This document shows positions 8,422 to 16,841 of a stretch of DNA of 26,281 bases, in pieces (position 1 is the first letter of the stretch; each line of letters opens with the position of its first letter). The translations under genes and the position numbers were made by a program. Source of the stretch: W0P28-013 sp963621145 (GTDB lineage: Bacteria > Bacteroidota > Bacteroidia > Bacteroidales > Paludibacteraceae). The stretch is from positions 1-26,281 of the forward strand of contig CAVFDI010000021.1 in the NCBI GenBank assembly GCA_963621145.1, written 5' to 3'. The notes under the pieces are model-generated. The model ran no database searches and was not told where the DNA came from. It worked only from the letters and a program-made list of their open reading frames with translations.

Positions 8422-9744
8422 ATGAATCAACCGAATCTTAGTTTTGCGAAACTGTGGAACATCAGTTTTGGATTTTTGGGCGTGCAGATAGCCTATGCCT
8501 TGCAGAGTGCCAACATCAGCCGCATTTTTGCCACGCTGGGCGCCGATCCGCACAGTTTGAGTTATTTTTGGATTTTGCCGCCGCTCATGGGCATGATAGT
8601 GCAGCCAATAGTTGGCGTGCTGAGCGACAAGACTTGGTGCCATCTCGGCAGACGCATTCCATACCTGCTAGTTGGCGCAATAGTGGCAGTGGCAGTGATG
8701 ATTTTGTTGCCAAACGCTGGCAACTTCACCTTTTCGCAAGCCGCATTTCTAGGACTAAATGCCGCCATGTGGTTCGGACTTTTCTCGCTGATGTTTCTCG
8801 ATTGCTCCATCAACATCGCCATGCAACCATTCAAAATGATGGTGGGCGATCTTGTGAACGAGCAGCAAAAAGGTCTAGCCTACTCCATTCAGAGTTTTCT
8901 GTGCAACGTGGGCAATGTGGTTGGATTCCTGTTCCCCATCTTCTTCACATGGATTGGCATAAGCAACGAAGCCCCCAAAGGCGTCATTCCCGATTCGGTG
9001 ATCTATTCGTTCTACATTGGCGCGGCCATTTTGGTGCTGTGCGTGCTATACACGGTGCTTACCGTGCGCGAAATGCCGCCTGCCGAATATGCCAAATATC
9101 ACACCGATAACGATTCGCAAGAAAATCAAGAAAAAGACAACACCAACATTTTCCGCCTTCTGGCCGATGCTCCGCGCGTGTTTTGGACTATCGGTTTGGT
9201 GCAATTTTTCTGCTGGGCGGCGTTCGTCTACATGTGGACCTACACCAATGGCGCCATTGCCGAGACCGTTTGGCACACTTCCGACGCCGCCTCCGAAGGC
9301 TATCAAGCCGCGGGCAACTGGGTTGGCGTGCTGTTTGCCGTGCAAGCCGTAGGCGGCATTGCGTGGTCGCTGATCATTCCAAAATTCCGCAGTTATCGCG
9401 CAGCCTATGTCGTGAGCCTGATTTTGGGAGGATTTGGCTTTGCTCTGGTGCCGTTTGTCAGCAACGAATATCTGCTTTTTGTCCCCTATCTTCTGATAGG
9501 ATGCGCGTGGGCAGCCATGTTGGCACTGCCGTTCACCATCTTGACCAACAACATCAAAGGGACACACATGGGCACTTACCTCGGACTGTTCAACTGCACC
9601 ATTTGCCTGCCGCAAATAGTGGCTGCGCTGTGCGGCGGAAAGCTGCTGCAACTAGTTGGTAATCAAGCAAATATGCTACTCGTGGCTGGTATTTGTCTGT
9701 TTATTGGCGCGGTGTGCGTTGCGTTGGTGAAAAACGAAAGGTAG
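8422..9744 (+). CDS. MFS sugar transporter, SLC45/GPH-like
   Basis: A 440-residue inner-membrane protein with about 12 hydrophobic segments. After the first helices (AYALQSANISRIF) comes the loop LSDKTWCHLGRRIPYLL (about 68-84), the cytoplasmic loop 2-3 motif of the sucrose/maltose cation symporter (SLC45-like) branch of the major facilitator superfamily. A charged central loop (about 215-245) splits the two halves. Disaccharide or maltodextrin import is the likely role by family; the substrate cannot be read from sequence. It begins a plus-strand cluster with birA 17 bases downstream, and shares overlapping divergent promoters with tsaC. A cytoplasmic amylase gene lies 2 kb away and would be a sensible partner. 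Confidence 0.88.
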   Translation: MNQPNLSFAKLWNISFGFLGVQIAYALQSANISRIFATLGADPHSLSYFWILPPLMGMIVQPIVGVLSDKTWCHLGRRIPYLLVGAIVAVAVMILLPNAGNFTFSQAAFLGLNAAMWFGLFSLMFLDCSINIAMQPFKMMVGDLVNEQQKGLAYSIQSFLCNVGNVVGFLFPIFFTWIGISNEAPKGVIPDSVIYSFYIGAAILVLCVLYTVLTVREMPPAEYAKYHTDNDSQENQEKDNTNIFRLLADAPRVFWTIGLVQFFCWAAFVYMWTYTNGAIAETVWHTSDAASEGYQAAGNWVGVLFAVQAVGGIAWSLIIPKFRSYRAAYVVSLILGGFGFALVPFVSNEYLLFVPYLLIGCAWAAMLALPFTILTNNIKGTHMGTYLGLFNCTICLPQIVAALCGGKLLQLVGNQANMLLVAGICLFIGAVCVALVKNER

Positions 9745-9761
9745 GTTCTAAAAATAATTTC

Positions 9762-10493
9762 ATGCGTCAACATTTCTCAGAAATAGATTCCACCAATCGC
9801 TGGCTGCGCAACAACATCGCCACAGCGCAACATGGCTTGTTAGTCGATGCCGATTTTCAAACAGCGGGCAAAGGGCAAGCCACCAACCGCTGGGAGTCGG
9901 CGCGAGGCGAAAATCTACTTTTCAGTCTGCTTCTTGAGCCGACAAAAGTGCCTGTAGCTCAGCAGTTTATGCTTTCCGAAATAATTTCGCTGGCCATAGT
10001 CGATGTGCTGTCGGAACTTACGCAGACCGAAATCACCATAAAGTGGCCAAACGACATTTATGCAGGCAATTGCAAACTGAGCGGCATTCTAATAGAGACA
10101 CTGCTCGAGGGCAACCGCATGGCAAAAGCCATTGTGGGCGTAGGACTGAATGTGAACCAGACCAAGTTTGTGAGCGACGCGCCAAATCCCATCTCGATGC
10201 AACAGATTGCAGGGCGCGAATTCTGCCGCGAAGAGGTTTTGCAGCAAATTATCAGTCGCATGCTGCTCTACTACGAGCAGTTCGACCCAGCACAGCCAGA
10301 GCCATGGCAAAAACGCTATGCCAAAGCACTCTATCGTCGAAGTGGGCAACACACTTTCAGTCTGCCAACGGGCGAAAAATTCCAAGCCAGCATCGAATGC
10401 GTAGAGCCAAACGGTCGCCTCTGCCTGCGCCGCAGCGATGGCGAATTACTAAAATTTGCATTCAAAGAGGTACAGTTTGTGGTCAATCATTGA
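9762..10493 (+). CDS. birA: Biotin-[acetyl-CoA-carboxylase] ligase, short form
   Basis: A 243-residue biotin protein ligase that makes biotinyl-AMP and attaches biotin to carboxylase carrier domains. Visible motifs are SEIDSTNRW (6-14), the TAGKGQATNRW loop (34-44, equivalent to GRGRxGR), KWPNDIY (94-100), KLSGILIE (105-112) and VGVGLNVN (125-132). It has the catalytic and C-terminal domains but no N-terminal helix-turn-helix, so it is an enzyme only, not a repressor. I chose ATG 9762 because conserved sequence begins there; the frame upstream overlaps the transporter gene. The 17-base gap implies co-transcription with the transporter. Confidence 0.95.
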   Translation: MRQHFSEIDSTNRWLRNNIATAQHGLLVDADFQTAGKGQATNRWESARGENLLFSLLLEPTKVPVAQQFMLSEIISLAIVDVLSELTQTEITIKWPNDIYAGNCKLSGILIETLLEGNRMAKAIVGVGLNVNQTKFVSDAPNPISMQQIAGREFCREEVLQQIISRMLLYYEQFDPAQPEPWQKRYAKALYRRSGQHTFSLPTGEKFQASIECVEPNGRLCLRRSDGELLKFAFKEVQFVVNH

Positions 10494-10529
10494 ATTACCG
10501 AATCATTGAATCATCGAATGAAGAATCGA
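10491..10529. repeat. AATCATTG simple tandem words
   Basis: Degenerate direct units (TCATTGAAT, TCATTGAA, TCATCGAAT) run from the birA stop codon to the next start. The same word family is seen at about 14866-14898 and 20341-20394. Confidence 0.6.
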
Positions 10530-10970
10530 ATGGAAAAATTTTCGCTTGAAGATATCAAATTTCATCATACTTTGGCGGTGCAGATGCGTTTCAACGATGC
10601 CGATGCGCTGGGTCATGTGAACAACAACGCCTATTTTTCGTTCTACGATTTGGGCAAAACCAACTATTTCGATGCAGTGCGAGGCGAATATCTGCCACCA
10701 AAATCGATAACTTGGGTCTTGGCACATGCCGAAATTAATTTCTTGCATCCAATCTTTCTGAATGAGAAAATCAGTGTGCAGACGGCCGTAAGCCGCATCG
10801 GCACAAAGAGTTTCGAGTTAGTGCAACGCCTCGTCGACGACTGCGGCATGGTAAGAAGCGAGTATCGTTCCGTGATGGTCGGTTTCGATTTTGCACAAAA
10901 CCAATCAGCGCCAATCTCCGACGAATGGCGCCAACTTTTCAGTAAATTTGAAGGTAGAAAACTAGGCTAA
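10530..10970 (+). CDS. Hotdog-fold acyl-CoA thioesterase (4HBT family)
   Basis: A 146-residue thioesterase of the 4-hydroxybenzoyl-CoA thioesterase/YbgC type. The N-terminal motif MRFNDADALGHVNNNAYFSF carries the catalytic-type aspartate and the GHVNN segment of the family. The length is normal. The start is uncertain: ATG 10518 adds four residues, but that part belongs to a simple tandem repeat, so ATG 10530 (MEKFSLED) is preferred. It follows birA by 36 bases and is probably the last gene of the transporter-birA transcript. Its stop is five bases from the convergent stop of the patatin gene, leaving no room for a terminator hairpin between them. Substrate unknown. Confidence 0.9.
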   Translation: MEKFSLEDIKFHHTLAVQMRFNDADALGHVNNNAYFSFYDLGKTNYFDAVRGEYLPPKSITWVLAHAEINFLHPIFLNEKISVQTAVSRIGTKSFELVQRLVDDCGMVRSEYRSVMVGFDFAQNQSAPISDEWRQLFSKFEGRKLG

Positions 10971-10975
10971 ATGCC

Positions 10976-11806
10976 TCAATGGCTCTTCTGCCATTCCACA
11001 ATCTGCTTTTTGGCCGTTTCGTAGCCAATATTATAGATGGCTTCGTACTCGCGGAAATCGAATTCCCCATAAGTATCGATGGCGTGCACCTCTATCAGCA
11101 GGTCGCACAGCGCATGCCCAGGCAGCGAGTTGACATGTTGCACATCGCGCAAACCAAAAAGCATGGCCTCGTGCGTGCGAGTGGCCTGTTTGTGCGTAAG
11201 TGGCAGCACATCAATTCCAATCAAGAAATCGCATTTGTCGCGAATGGGCTGCGCCGGAAAATTGTTGAGCATGCCGCCGTCGGTATACTGCACACCGTTG
11301 ATGGTTTGCGCCTCGAACACCGTAGGAATGGACGCCGATGCTATCACATATTCAGCCAACTGATTGCCAGTGCAGACATACTCCGAAGTGGCTTCGGTAA
11401 GATTCATCACGCAGGCGCAGAAGCCTTTGGGCAGACTATCAAACGAATTGTCGGGAATCAGAGTTTTGATCAACTGATTGATGGCGTCGAGATTGTAGAT
11501 GCCTGGATTTTTCGAGAAATGAATGCGCAGCAGCGTGGCATTGCGATAGAGTTGTTCGTCTTTCACTATCTGCATTATCTCGTCGGGTTTGTAGCCCGCT
11601 GCGTAAAGCACGCCAATGAGCGATCCCATGCTCGTTCCCGACACAATGGTGGGTTTGAAACCTGCCTCTTCCAATGCTTGAATGGCACCAATGTGCGCAA
11701 AACCGAGCGCGCCGCCGCCACTCAAAACCAATCCCACACGCTGTTCTGCAAAACAATTTGCCGTCATAGTCAATCCGATTAATATGGTGATGAAAAATTT
11801 CTTCAT
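10976..11806 (-). CDS. Secreted patatin-like phospholipase
   Basis: A 276-residue patatin-family serine hydrolase. A Sec signal peptide (MKKFFITILIGLTMTANCFA, residues 1-20) precedes the oxyanion motif SGGGALG (29-35), the nucleophile elbow GTSMG with S59 and the catalytic DGG with D176. These make up the Ser-Asp dyad of patatins. It is probably a periplasmic or envelope lipid acyl hydrolase, like a short bacterial RssA/PNPLA protein with an export signal. ATG 11806 is chosen because the signal peptide starts there. It converges on the thioesterase gene with five bases between stops. Upstream lies a 183-base gap with hairpin and tandem repeats, then the amylase gene. Confidence 0.95.
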   Translation of the reverse strand: MKKFFITILIGLTMTANCFAEQRVGLVLSGGGALGFAHIGAIQALEEAGFKPTIVSGTSMGSLIGVLYAAGYKPDEIMQIVKDEQLYRNATLLRIHFSKNPGIYNLDAINQLIKTLIPDNSFDSLPKGFCACVMNLTEATSEYVCTGNQLAEYVIASASIPTVFEAQTINGVQYTDGGMLNNFPAQPIRDKCDFLIGIDVLPLTHKQATRTHEAMLFGLRDVQHVNSLPGHALCDLLIEVHAIDTYGEFDFREYEAIYNIGYETAKKQIVEWQKSH

Positions 11807-11891
11807 TCGCTGACGAGTTGATAAGTTTAACGATATAGTCAAAGTCCGTAAGTTTCTAATTTCTGGTTGAATAATTTCTAATTGTTTCTAA

Positions 11892-11916
11892 GTTTCTCGC
11901 GCTATGCGCTGTTTCT
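11892..11916. repeat. GTTTCTCGCGC hairpin repeat, copy 1
   Basis: A 25-base unit: GTTTCT, then a CGCGCT-AT-GCGC stem-loop, then GTTTCT. It recurs at 16865-16889 with two changed bases in the loop. Confidence 0.6.
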
Positions 11917-11931
11917 ATTATTCATTTGAAA

Positions 11932-11969
11932 ATTACGCACTACCTTTCTGTCATGCGTCAATTTGAAAT
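11932..11969. repeat. ATTACGCA dispersed hairpin repeat, copy 1
   Basis: A 38-base unit with arms ATTACGCA and TGCGTCAAT (one bulged C) around a variable loop, followed by TGAAAT words. It matches 24897-24934 with six differences, mostly in the loop while the arms are kept. Confidence 0.65.
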
Positions 11970-11988
11970 TTGAAATTTGAAATTTGGA
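11961..11988. repeat. TTTGAAA tandem repeat
   Basis: About four head-to-tail copies of the seven-base word TTTGAAA directly before the amylase stop codon. Related TGAAAT words follow the copy of the hairpin repeat at 24897. Confidence 0.75.
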
Positions 11989-11989
11989 A

Positions 11990-13627
11990 TCAGTATTCAC
12001 TGCCAAGTTTTACGATTTTTCCGTTTCTTGCCGCCACTTGCGCCACAGCAGGTTTTTCCGATGTAAAATCAATTCTCAACTTTTCGCCGCTCAAAAGATC
12101 GATGGCGGCTGCATTTTCTATTTTTTGCAAATTCAAGAAATCGAAAAGATGTTGCGGCAGATTTATTTGCACTTCGGCATCATTTTCGGAGAAATTTGCC
12201 ACTGCCAAAATCACCTCTCGCCCTGCCGCGCGCACAAATGCGTACTGTTCGTGCAAATGAGCGTTGGCGTACATCAAATCGAAAAATGCACCTTCGCTCA
12301 GCGCGCGCTCCGAGTTGCAGAGTGTCAGCAATCGCTGATAAAAAGTGCGCAAATCTCGTGCCGAATCGCTCATTTTGCCAGCATACCAATCTTTTAGCGT
12401 CGCAACCGACCAATAATCGAAAATGGTGGTTCGCCCGTCGCAGCCGCTGAAGCCTTCGGCATCCATGCCGCGCTCGCCAAGTTCCTGACCAGCATAGATC
12501 ATCACAGGATTGGTGTTCATGCACGCCGCCACAAGCATGGCAGGTTTTCCAGCGAGCGCAGAGCCAGCAAAAAAGTCGGACGCAATGCGCTGTTCATCGT
12601 GGTTTTCGAGAAAATTGAGCATGTGGCTTTGAATGTCGTTCACCTGCTGCCATTGGTGCGTTATGTCGTGCGCCGAACTTTGGTGGCACATCACGCGCCG
12701 CAACGAATCGTAGAGCCCAACTTTGTCGTACAGATAGTCGAATCCGCCCTCGAAAATGTAGCGACGATAGAGCGCAGGATTGTAGACCTCAGCCACAAAA
12801 ATGATCGAGGGGAAGTGCTTTTTTACCTCGCCGATAGCCCAATGCCAAAATTCGGCAGGCACCATTTCGGCCATGTCGCAGCGAAAACCATCGACACCTT
12901 TGGCGGCCCAATAGAGCAGAATGTCGCGCATTTTCAGCCAAGTGTCGGGCATAGGATCGAAATGCGTTGCGCCGCCACCCGTGTAGTCGACGCCGTAGTT
13001 CAGTTTCACCGTTTCGTACCAGTCGTTTTGCGTTGGCGATGGCGAAAAGCAGTCGTTTCCCGTGGCACGCGCAGGAATTTCGGTGTAGCCTTTGGCATCG
13101 AATTGCGGAGCAAAAGGCGTGTTTGGGCAGTAGTAAAAATTATTTTGCTGACAGAAATGCCAATCTTTGCGGTCGTGCAATCCAAAATCGGTTTCGGGCT
13201 TCACATCGCTATGATATTGGCGCGCCACATGGTTCGGCACAAAATCCATCAGCATTTTCAGACCCGCTTTGTGCGTGCGCTGCACCAACTGCTCGAACTC
13301 GTGCATGCGGTTTGGCACGCTGTCGGCCAAGTCGGGATCGACATCGTAATAATCTTTCACTGCGTATGGCGAGCCAGCGCTACCTTTCACCACGCCGCTG
13401 TGGTCGGTACGAATGCCAAACTGCGAATAGTCGGTCTGCGTGGCATGTTCCAAAATGCCCGTAAACCAAACGTGCGTTGCACCAAGACGCTTTATTTCGG
13501 AAAGAACTTTGGGCGTGAAACTGCCAAATTTGGCACAACCGTTCTGCTCAATCGTGCCATTCGGAATGTTTTTGCCGCCATTGCCAAACAGGCGCGTGAA
13601 GAGTTGATAGACTACGATTTTGGACAT
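11990..13627 (-). CDS. Cytoplasmic GH13 alpha-amylase family glycosidase
   Basis: A 545-residue glycoside hydrolase family 13 enzyme acting on alpha-1,4-glucans or maltooligosaccharides. The four conserved regions are present: DFVPNH (128-133), GFRCDMAE (247-254, nucleophile D251), FVAEVYN (277-283, acid/base E280) and ENHDEQR (341-347, D344 stabiliser). A (beta/alpha)8 barrel and a C-terminal beta domain fit the length. There is no signal peptide, so it should act in the cytoplasm on imported sugars or stored glycogen. No SusC/SusD-type outer membrane genes are nearby; the MFS sugar transporter at 8422 is a plausible partner. The 5' side holds a copy of the palindromic repeat that flanks the next ATPase gene. 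Confidence 0.95.
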   Translation of the reverse strand: MSKIVVYQLFTRLFGNGGKNIPNGTIEQNGCAKFGSFTPKVLSEIKRLGATHVWFTGILEHATQTDYSQFGIRTDHSGVVKGSAGSPYAVKDYYDVDPDLADSVPNRMHEFEQLVQRTHKAGLKMLMDFVPNHVARQYHSDVKPETDFGLHDRKDWHFCQQNNFYYCPNTPFAPQFDAKGYTEIPARATGNDCFSPSPTQNDWYETVKLNYGVDYTGGGATHFDPMPDTWLKMRDILLYWAAKGVDGFRCDMAEMVPAEFWHWAIGEVKKHFPSIIFVAEVYNPALYRRYIFEGGFDYLYDKVGLYDSLRRVMCHQSSAHDITHQWQQVNDIQSHMLNFLENHDEQRIASDFFAGSALAGKPAMLVAACMNTNPVMIYAGQELGERGMDAEGFSGCDGRTTIFDYWSVATLKDWYAGKMSDSARDLRTFYQRLLTLCNSERALSEGAFFDLMYANAHLHEQYAFVRAAGREVILAVANFSENDAEVQINLPQHLFDFLNLQKIENAAAIDLLSGEKLRIDFTSEKPAVAQVAARNGKIVKLGSEY

Positions 13628-13679
13628 TGAAAATGAGTTGAAAAGTTTTTGTTTTACCTGATTTTATCGCGGTTTACGC

Positions 13680-13715
13680 TATTCCGAAATTTTTCGTTGC
13701 GAAAATTTTCGCAAT
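13680..13715. repeat. 36-base direct repeat with perfect palindrome, copy 1
   Basis: Identical over 36 bases to 14792-14827. It includes the perfect 18-base palindrome TTGCGAAAATTTTCGCAA (13697-13714) and a preceding near-palindrome CGAAATTTTTCG. It lies six bases beyond the stop codon of the ATPase gene. Confidence 0.9.
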
Positions 13716-13721
13716 AGCATT

Positions 13722-14792
13722 TTACAGTTGATTATTCTCTATCCAACGGCGGAAAAACGGATCTTCAATTTCGTATGCTGCAGTGCGAATAAGGTAACCC
13801 TGCTGCGTCAATTTTTTCAGCGAACTATAAGCCGTGCTTGTCGGCAATTGATGGTTTGTCATTGGATTTTGGTCGCGGCAAAGCATCTGAAAAATGCGTC
13901 GATCAGTCTTGTTGAATGTAATCCAAAGCCGCTCATAGTCGAGGTCGTGGGTGGTAACAACCTGCTCGATGGCTGTTGCAACAACATTATTTTCGTCGTG
14001 CTGATATGCCAACAAATCCCACACTTGCGCTGCCAATTGTTGCGTGTAATAAGGGTGACACTGCGTAGTTTCGAGAATTTGCGTTGCAATGTCGTTGGTT
14101 TGCGCATGTGCCACTGGCTGCAGACGTCGACAGAGATATTTCCGAAAATCGTCGTAAGGCAATTTTTTCAGCACCATCAGTTTACCAAAATGGTAGAATG
14201 GCGACTTTTTGCGCTCAAAAATTTCGGTCATCATCGACTCTTGGCTACCAAGAAAAATGTAGTTTATGCCGTTTTGTTCTTGCATGATAGCGCGCAACCG
14301 CTTGTCAATGCCCTTGCCGAGGTTCATTACCTCTTGAAACTCATCGAAAATGACGATAAGCCGCTGGCGCGGATTACTAATTTTTTCGAGCAATTGCAAA
14401 GCATCTTCGAGTGCGACTGTTTCGTCGGCCATAGGCTGAAATGCCACATCGATGCCCTGCGTGATGGGGTTTGCCGAAATGGTTGGCACTACACGAAAAT
14501 GCTGCATCAGATGTTTTATTCGCTCCCACGGATGAAGTTTGAACGTCTCTTTCAAGATGGCAGCGGCAAAATCGGATACACTCACCACTTTCTGCAAATT
14601 CAGACTAATGTAGGGACGACCAATCTGTTTCACTGCCTTAAGCACAAGACTCGATTTGCCGAAACGCCGTGGACTGATAAGAATAAGATGATTCTCACTA
14701 TCCATGGTTTGGCAAATAGTTTTCAATTCGTCGATGCGATCGGTAAAGTACTCATTTTCGACGATAGTGCCAAATTTGAAAGGATTTTTCAT
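13722..14792 (-). CDS. Solitary P-loop ATPase, archaeal ATPase family
   Basis: A 356-residue ATP-binding protein of the PF01637-type (STAND-related) family. It opens with the usual NPFKFGTIVENEYFTDR segment, then Walker A SPRRFGKSS (40-48), Walker B LIVIFDEFQ (145-153) and a sensor-like YIFLGSQ (178-184). The C-terminal 50 residues look like a winged helix (TNHQLPTSTAYSSLKKL then QGYLIR and DPFFRRWI). The function of the family is not established. The gene is alone and fits tightly between two 36-base direct repeats: the start ATG touches one and the stop is six bases from the other. No clear TAnnTTTG promoter is visible upstream. It is unrelated in sequence to the ATPase at 3375, but is packaged the same way. 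Confidence 0.92.
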   Translation of the reverse strand: MKNPFKFGTIVENEYFTDRIDELKTICQTMDSENHLILISPRRFGKSSLVLKAVKQIGRPYISLNLQKVVSVSDFAAAILKETFKLHPWERIKHLMQHFRVVPTISANPITQGIDVAFQPMADETVALEDALQLLEKISNPRQRLIVIFDEFQEVMNLGKGIDKRLRAIMQEQNGINYIFLGSQESMMTEIFERKKSPFYHFGKLMVLKKLPYDDFRKYLCRRLQPVAHAQTNDIATQILETTQCHPYYTQQLAAQVWDLLAYQHDENNVVATAIEQVVTTHDLDYERLWITFNKTDRRIFQMLCRDQNPMTNHQLPTSTAYSSLKKLTQQGYLIRTAAYEIEDPFFRRWIENNQL

Positions 14793-14827
14793 ATTCCGAA
14801 ATTTTTCGTTGCGAAAATTTTCGCAAT
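14792..14827. repeat. 36-base direct repeat with perfect palindrome, copy 2
   Basis: Second copy of the repeat at 13680-13715, in the same orientation. The 18-base palindrome is at 14809-14826. The repeat begins at the first base of the ATPase start codon, so the palindrome would be in the leader or promoter of that gene. Confidence 0.9.
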
Positions 14828-14900
14828 CATTTTTTGCACAAAAAAACTCACAATCGCGCCCTGATTAAGTCATTAAATCATTGCGTCAGTAAATCATTTT

Positions 14901-15848
14901 CTACAGCCATCTTTTCCTGTGGAAATAGACCAAAATAGCCGCCACAAATGCCACCATCAAACCAAGCGCCCAAAGGTAGCCGTAGCGCCAATGCAGTTCT
15001 GGCATAAAGTCGAAGTTCATGCCATACATGCTTGCAACCAACGTTGGCGGCAAAAAGATGACGCTGACAATGGTGAAGATTTTGATGATTTTGTTTTGCT
15101 GAATGTTGACCAAGCCAAGGAATGTGTCTTGCAGATATTCCAGACGATCGAATGAGAAACGTGTGTGTTCGAACAGCGAATTGATGTCCTTGATGATGAT
15201 GGAGAGTTTGTTTTTGGCTTCGGTGGGGAACATTTCGCTTTTCAGCATGTTGGAGCATACGCGCTGACGGTCGACTATGTTTTCGCGAATGAGCATGGTT
15301 TTTTCCTGAAATTCCTTGATGGCAATCAGAATATCGTCGCTCACATCTTCGTCGGTTTTCAGTTGATTACTCAGTTTGGTTATTTCGCGGGTCATATCCT
15401 CTATCATGTCGGCATCGTACTCCACGCGAGTCTCCAACAGCGCCACCAAAATGTAGAAGCCGTTGGGATAGTTGCGCGGGTTGGCAAACATTTTTTTCAC
15501 GGTTTCGTTGAACGAGCGCAACTCTTGGCTGCGCACCGACACCAGAATATTGTTTTTGACGATGAACGACACTGGCTCCTCGTCGTAGTTGTCGAGCAGG
15601 AATTTGGAGTTCGCCACCAGCGTGTCTTCGGTCTCGATGTAGCGCGAGCTGATCTCGATTTCTTCCATCTCTTCCTCTTCTTGAATGTAGATTTTGAGGA
15701 ATTGTTCCAGCTCACTTTCGGCATCTTCTGGCACATCGTTCAGGTCGATCCACAGAATGTTGCTCAGCGAGATTTGTTTGAGCGATGCAATGTCTTTCGA
15801 TATTTTCAGGCGATTGTTGTCGCGGTAGAATAGGCGGATTTCAGACAT
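14901..15848 (-). CDS. corA: CorA-type magnesium/cobalt transporter
   Basis: A 315-residue inner-membrane divalent cation channel. The large N-terminal cytoplasmic domain is acidic (IQEEEEMEEIE) with long helices, followed by two C-terminal transmembrane segments. The signature GMN is at about 276-278 in the sequence YGMNFDFMPEL, and the protein ends in a basic tail (HRKRW), as is usual. ATG 15848 (MSEIRLFY) is chosen because conserved sequence starts there; the frame above runs into the gap after rsmA. It lies 52 bases after rsmA and is probably co-transcribed with it. Confidence 0.95.
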   Translation of the reverse strand: MSEIRLFYRDNNRLKISKDIASLKQISLSNILWIDLNDVPEDAESELEQFLKIYIQEEEEMEEIEISSRYIETEDTLVANSKFLLDNYDEEPVSFIVKNNILVSVRSQELRSFNETVKKMFANPRNYPNGFYILVALLETRVEYDADMIEDMTREITKLSNQLKTDEDVSDDILIAIKEFQEKTMLIRENIVDRQRVCSNMLKSEMFPTEAKNKLSIIIKDINSLFEHTRFSFDRLEYLQDTFLGLVNIQQNKIIKIFTIVSVIFLPPTLVASMYGMNFDFMPELHWRYGYLWALGLMVAFVAAILVYFHRKRWL

Positions 15849-15900
15849 AGTTTCTTCGTTTTTTGCCGATGCAAATTTTGTCACAAAATCCGCATCGAGG

Positions 15901-16674
15901 TTAGACTTTCATTTTTGTTACCACCAAATTGGTGAGTGCCACAAAATCGTCGACGCTCAGTTGTTCGGGGCGTAGGTCGAATACTGGCTCCGCGCACGCA
16001 GCCCCTTGCAGCAGGGGTTTCAGCGAATTGCGGAGCGTTTTTCGTCGCTGATTGAAGGCCGTTTTCACCACTTGCGCAAACAAATGCTCGTCGCAATCGA
16101 GTTGCTTGGTGGCGTTGCGCGTGAGGCGAATGACGGCCGATTTCACCTTTGGTGGTGGGTCGAACACATGCTCCGATACGGTGAAGAGATATTCAATATC
16201 GTAGAATGCCTGCAACAGCACGCTGGTGATGCCGTAGGTTTTGCTACCATGCGGCGCGGCAATGCGTTCGGCCACCTCTTTCTGCACCATGCCAACGAGG
16301 CACGGAATGCGGTCGCGATAGTCGAGCAGACGGAAGAAAATTTGCGTCGAGATGTTGTACGGAAAATTGCCAACCACGGCAAACTGTTGCCCTTCGAAGA
16401 GCGTGGCAAGATCCATTTTCAGAAAATCGCCTTCGACAACATGCAAATTTGGGTAGTAGTGTGCCAGATATTCCACCGATTCGGTATCGATTTCGATGGC
16501 TGTGAGGCGATTTGGGAGTTTTAGCAGGAATTGGCTGAGTGCGCCTGTGCCAGGACCGATCTCAAGCAATGGCAACGAGCAACCAGCCGGCAGGCTGTCG
16601 GCTATGTGCTGTGCAACAGACAAATCCTTCAGGAAGTGCTGTCCTAAGCGTTTTTTTGCTCTTACGAATGCCAT
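15901..16674 (-). CDS. rsmA: 16S rRNA dimethyladenosine transferase RsmA/KsgA
   Basis: A 257-residue S-adenosylmethionine-dependent enzyme that dimethylates the two adjacent adenosines near the 3' end of 16S rRNA during 30S assembly. Motifs are the N-terminal KKRLGQHFLKD (7-17), motif I LEIGPGTG (37-44), AIEID (59-63), EGDFLKMD (81-88) and the catalytic NFPYNIS (103-109). The C-terminal domain has the conserved AFNQRRKTLRNSL. The length is normal and the ATG at 16674 starts the domain. It heads a minus-strand pair with corA; no perfect -33/-7 promoter was found upstream. Confidence 0.97.
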   Translation of the reverse strand: MAFVRAKKRLGQHFLKDLSVAQHIADSLPAGCSLPLLEIGPGTGALSQFLLKLPNRLTAIEIDTESVEYLAHYYPNLHVVEGDFLKMDLATLFEGQQFAVVGNFPYNISTQIFFRLLDYRDRIPCLVGMVQKEVAERIAAPHGSKTYGITSVLLQAFYDIEYLFTVSEHVFDPPPKVKSAVIRLTRNATKQLDCDEHLFAQVVKTAFNQRRKTLRNSLKPLLQGAACAEPVFDLRPEQLSVDDFVALTNLVVTKMKV

Positions 16675-16841
16675 ATAAAAGGGGATCGTCCATTCGGCGA
16701 TATTTCAAATTTCAAAATTGGCGCACAACGATTGGCTGGTGCGGCAACACGACAAATTAAGAAATTAGAATTAAGAATTAAGATAACAGGCTGCAATGCC
16801 GAAATCTATATTTTCACTCAAAAAAAAAGTAAAGTTTGAAA

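Noticed and set aside
10506..10529. Upstream TTG 10506 or ATG 10518 as start of the thioesterase
   Set aside because: The added residues come from the AATCATTG simple repeat; the conserved protein begins after ATG 10530.
11939..11949. TACCTTTC on the plus strand as a promoter
   Set aside because: The last base is wrong, no suitable -33 element precedes it, and it points into the 3' end of the amylase gene. It is part of a hairpin loop.
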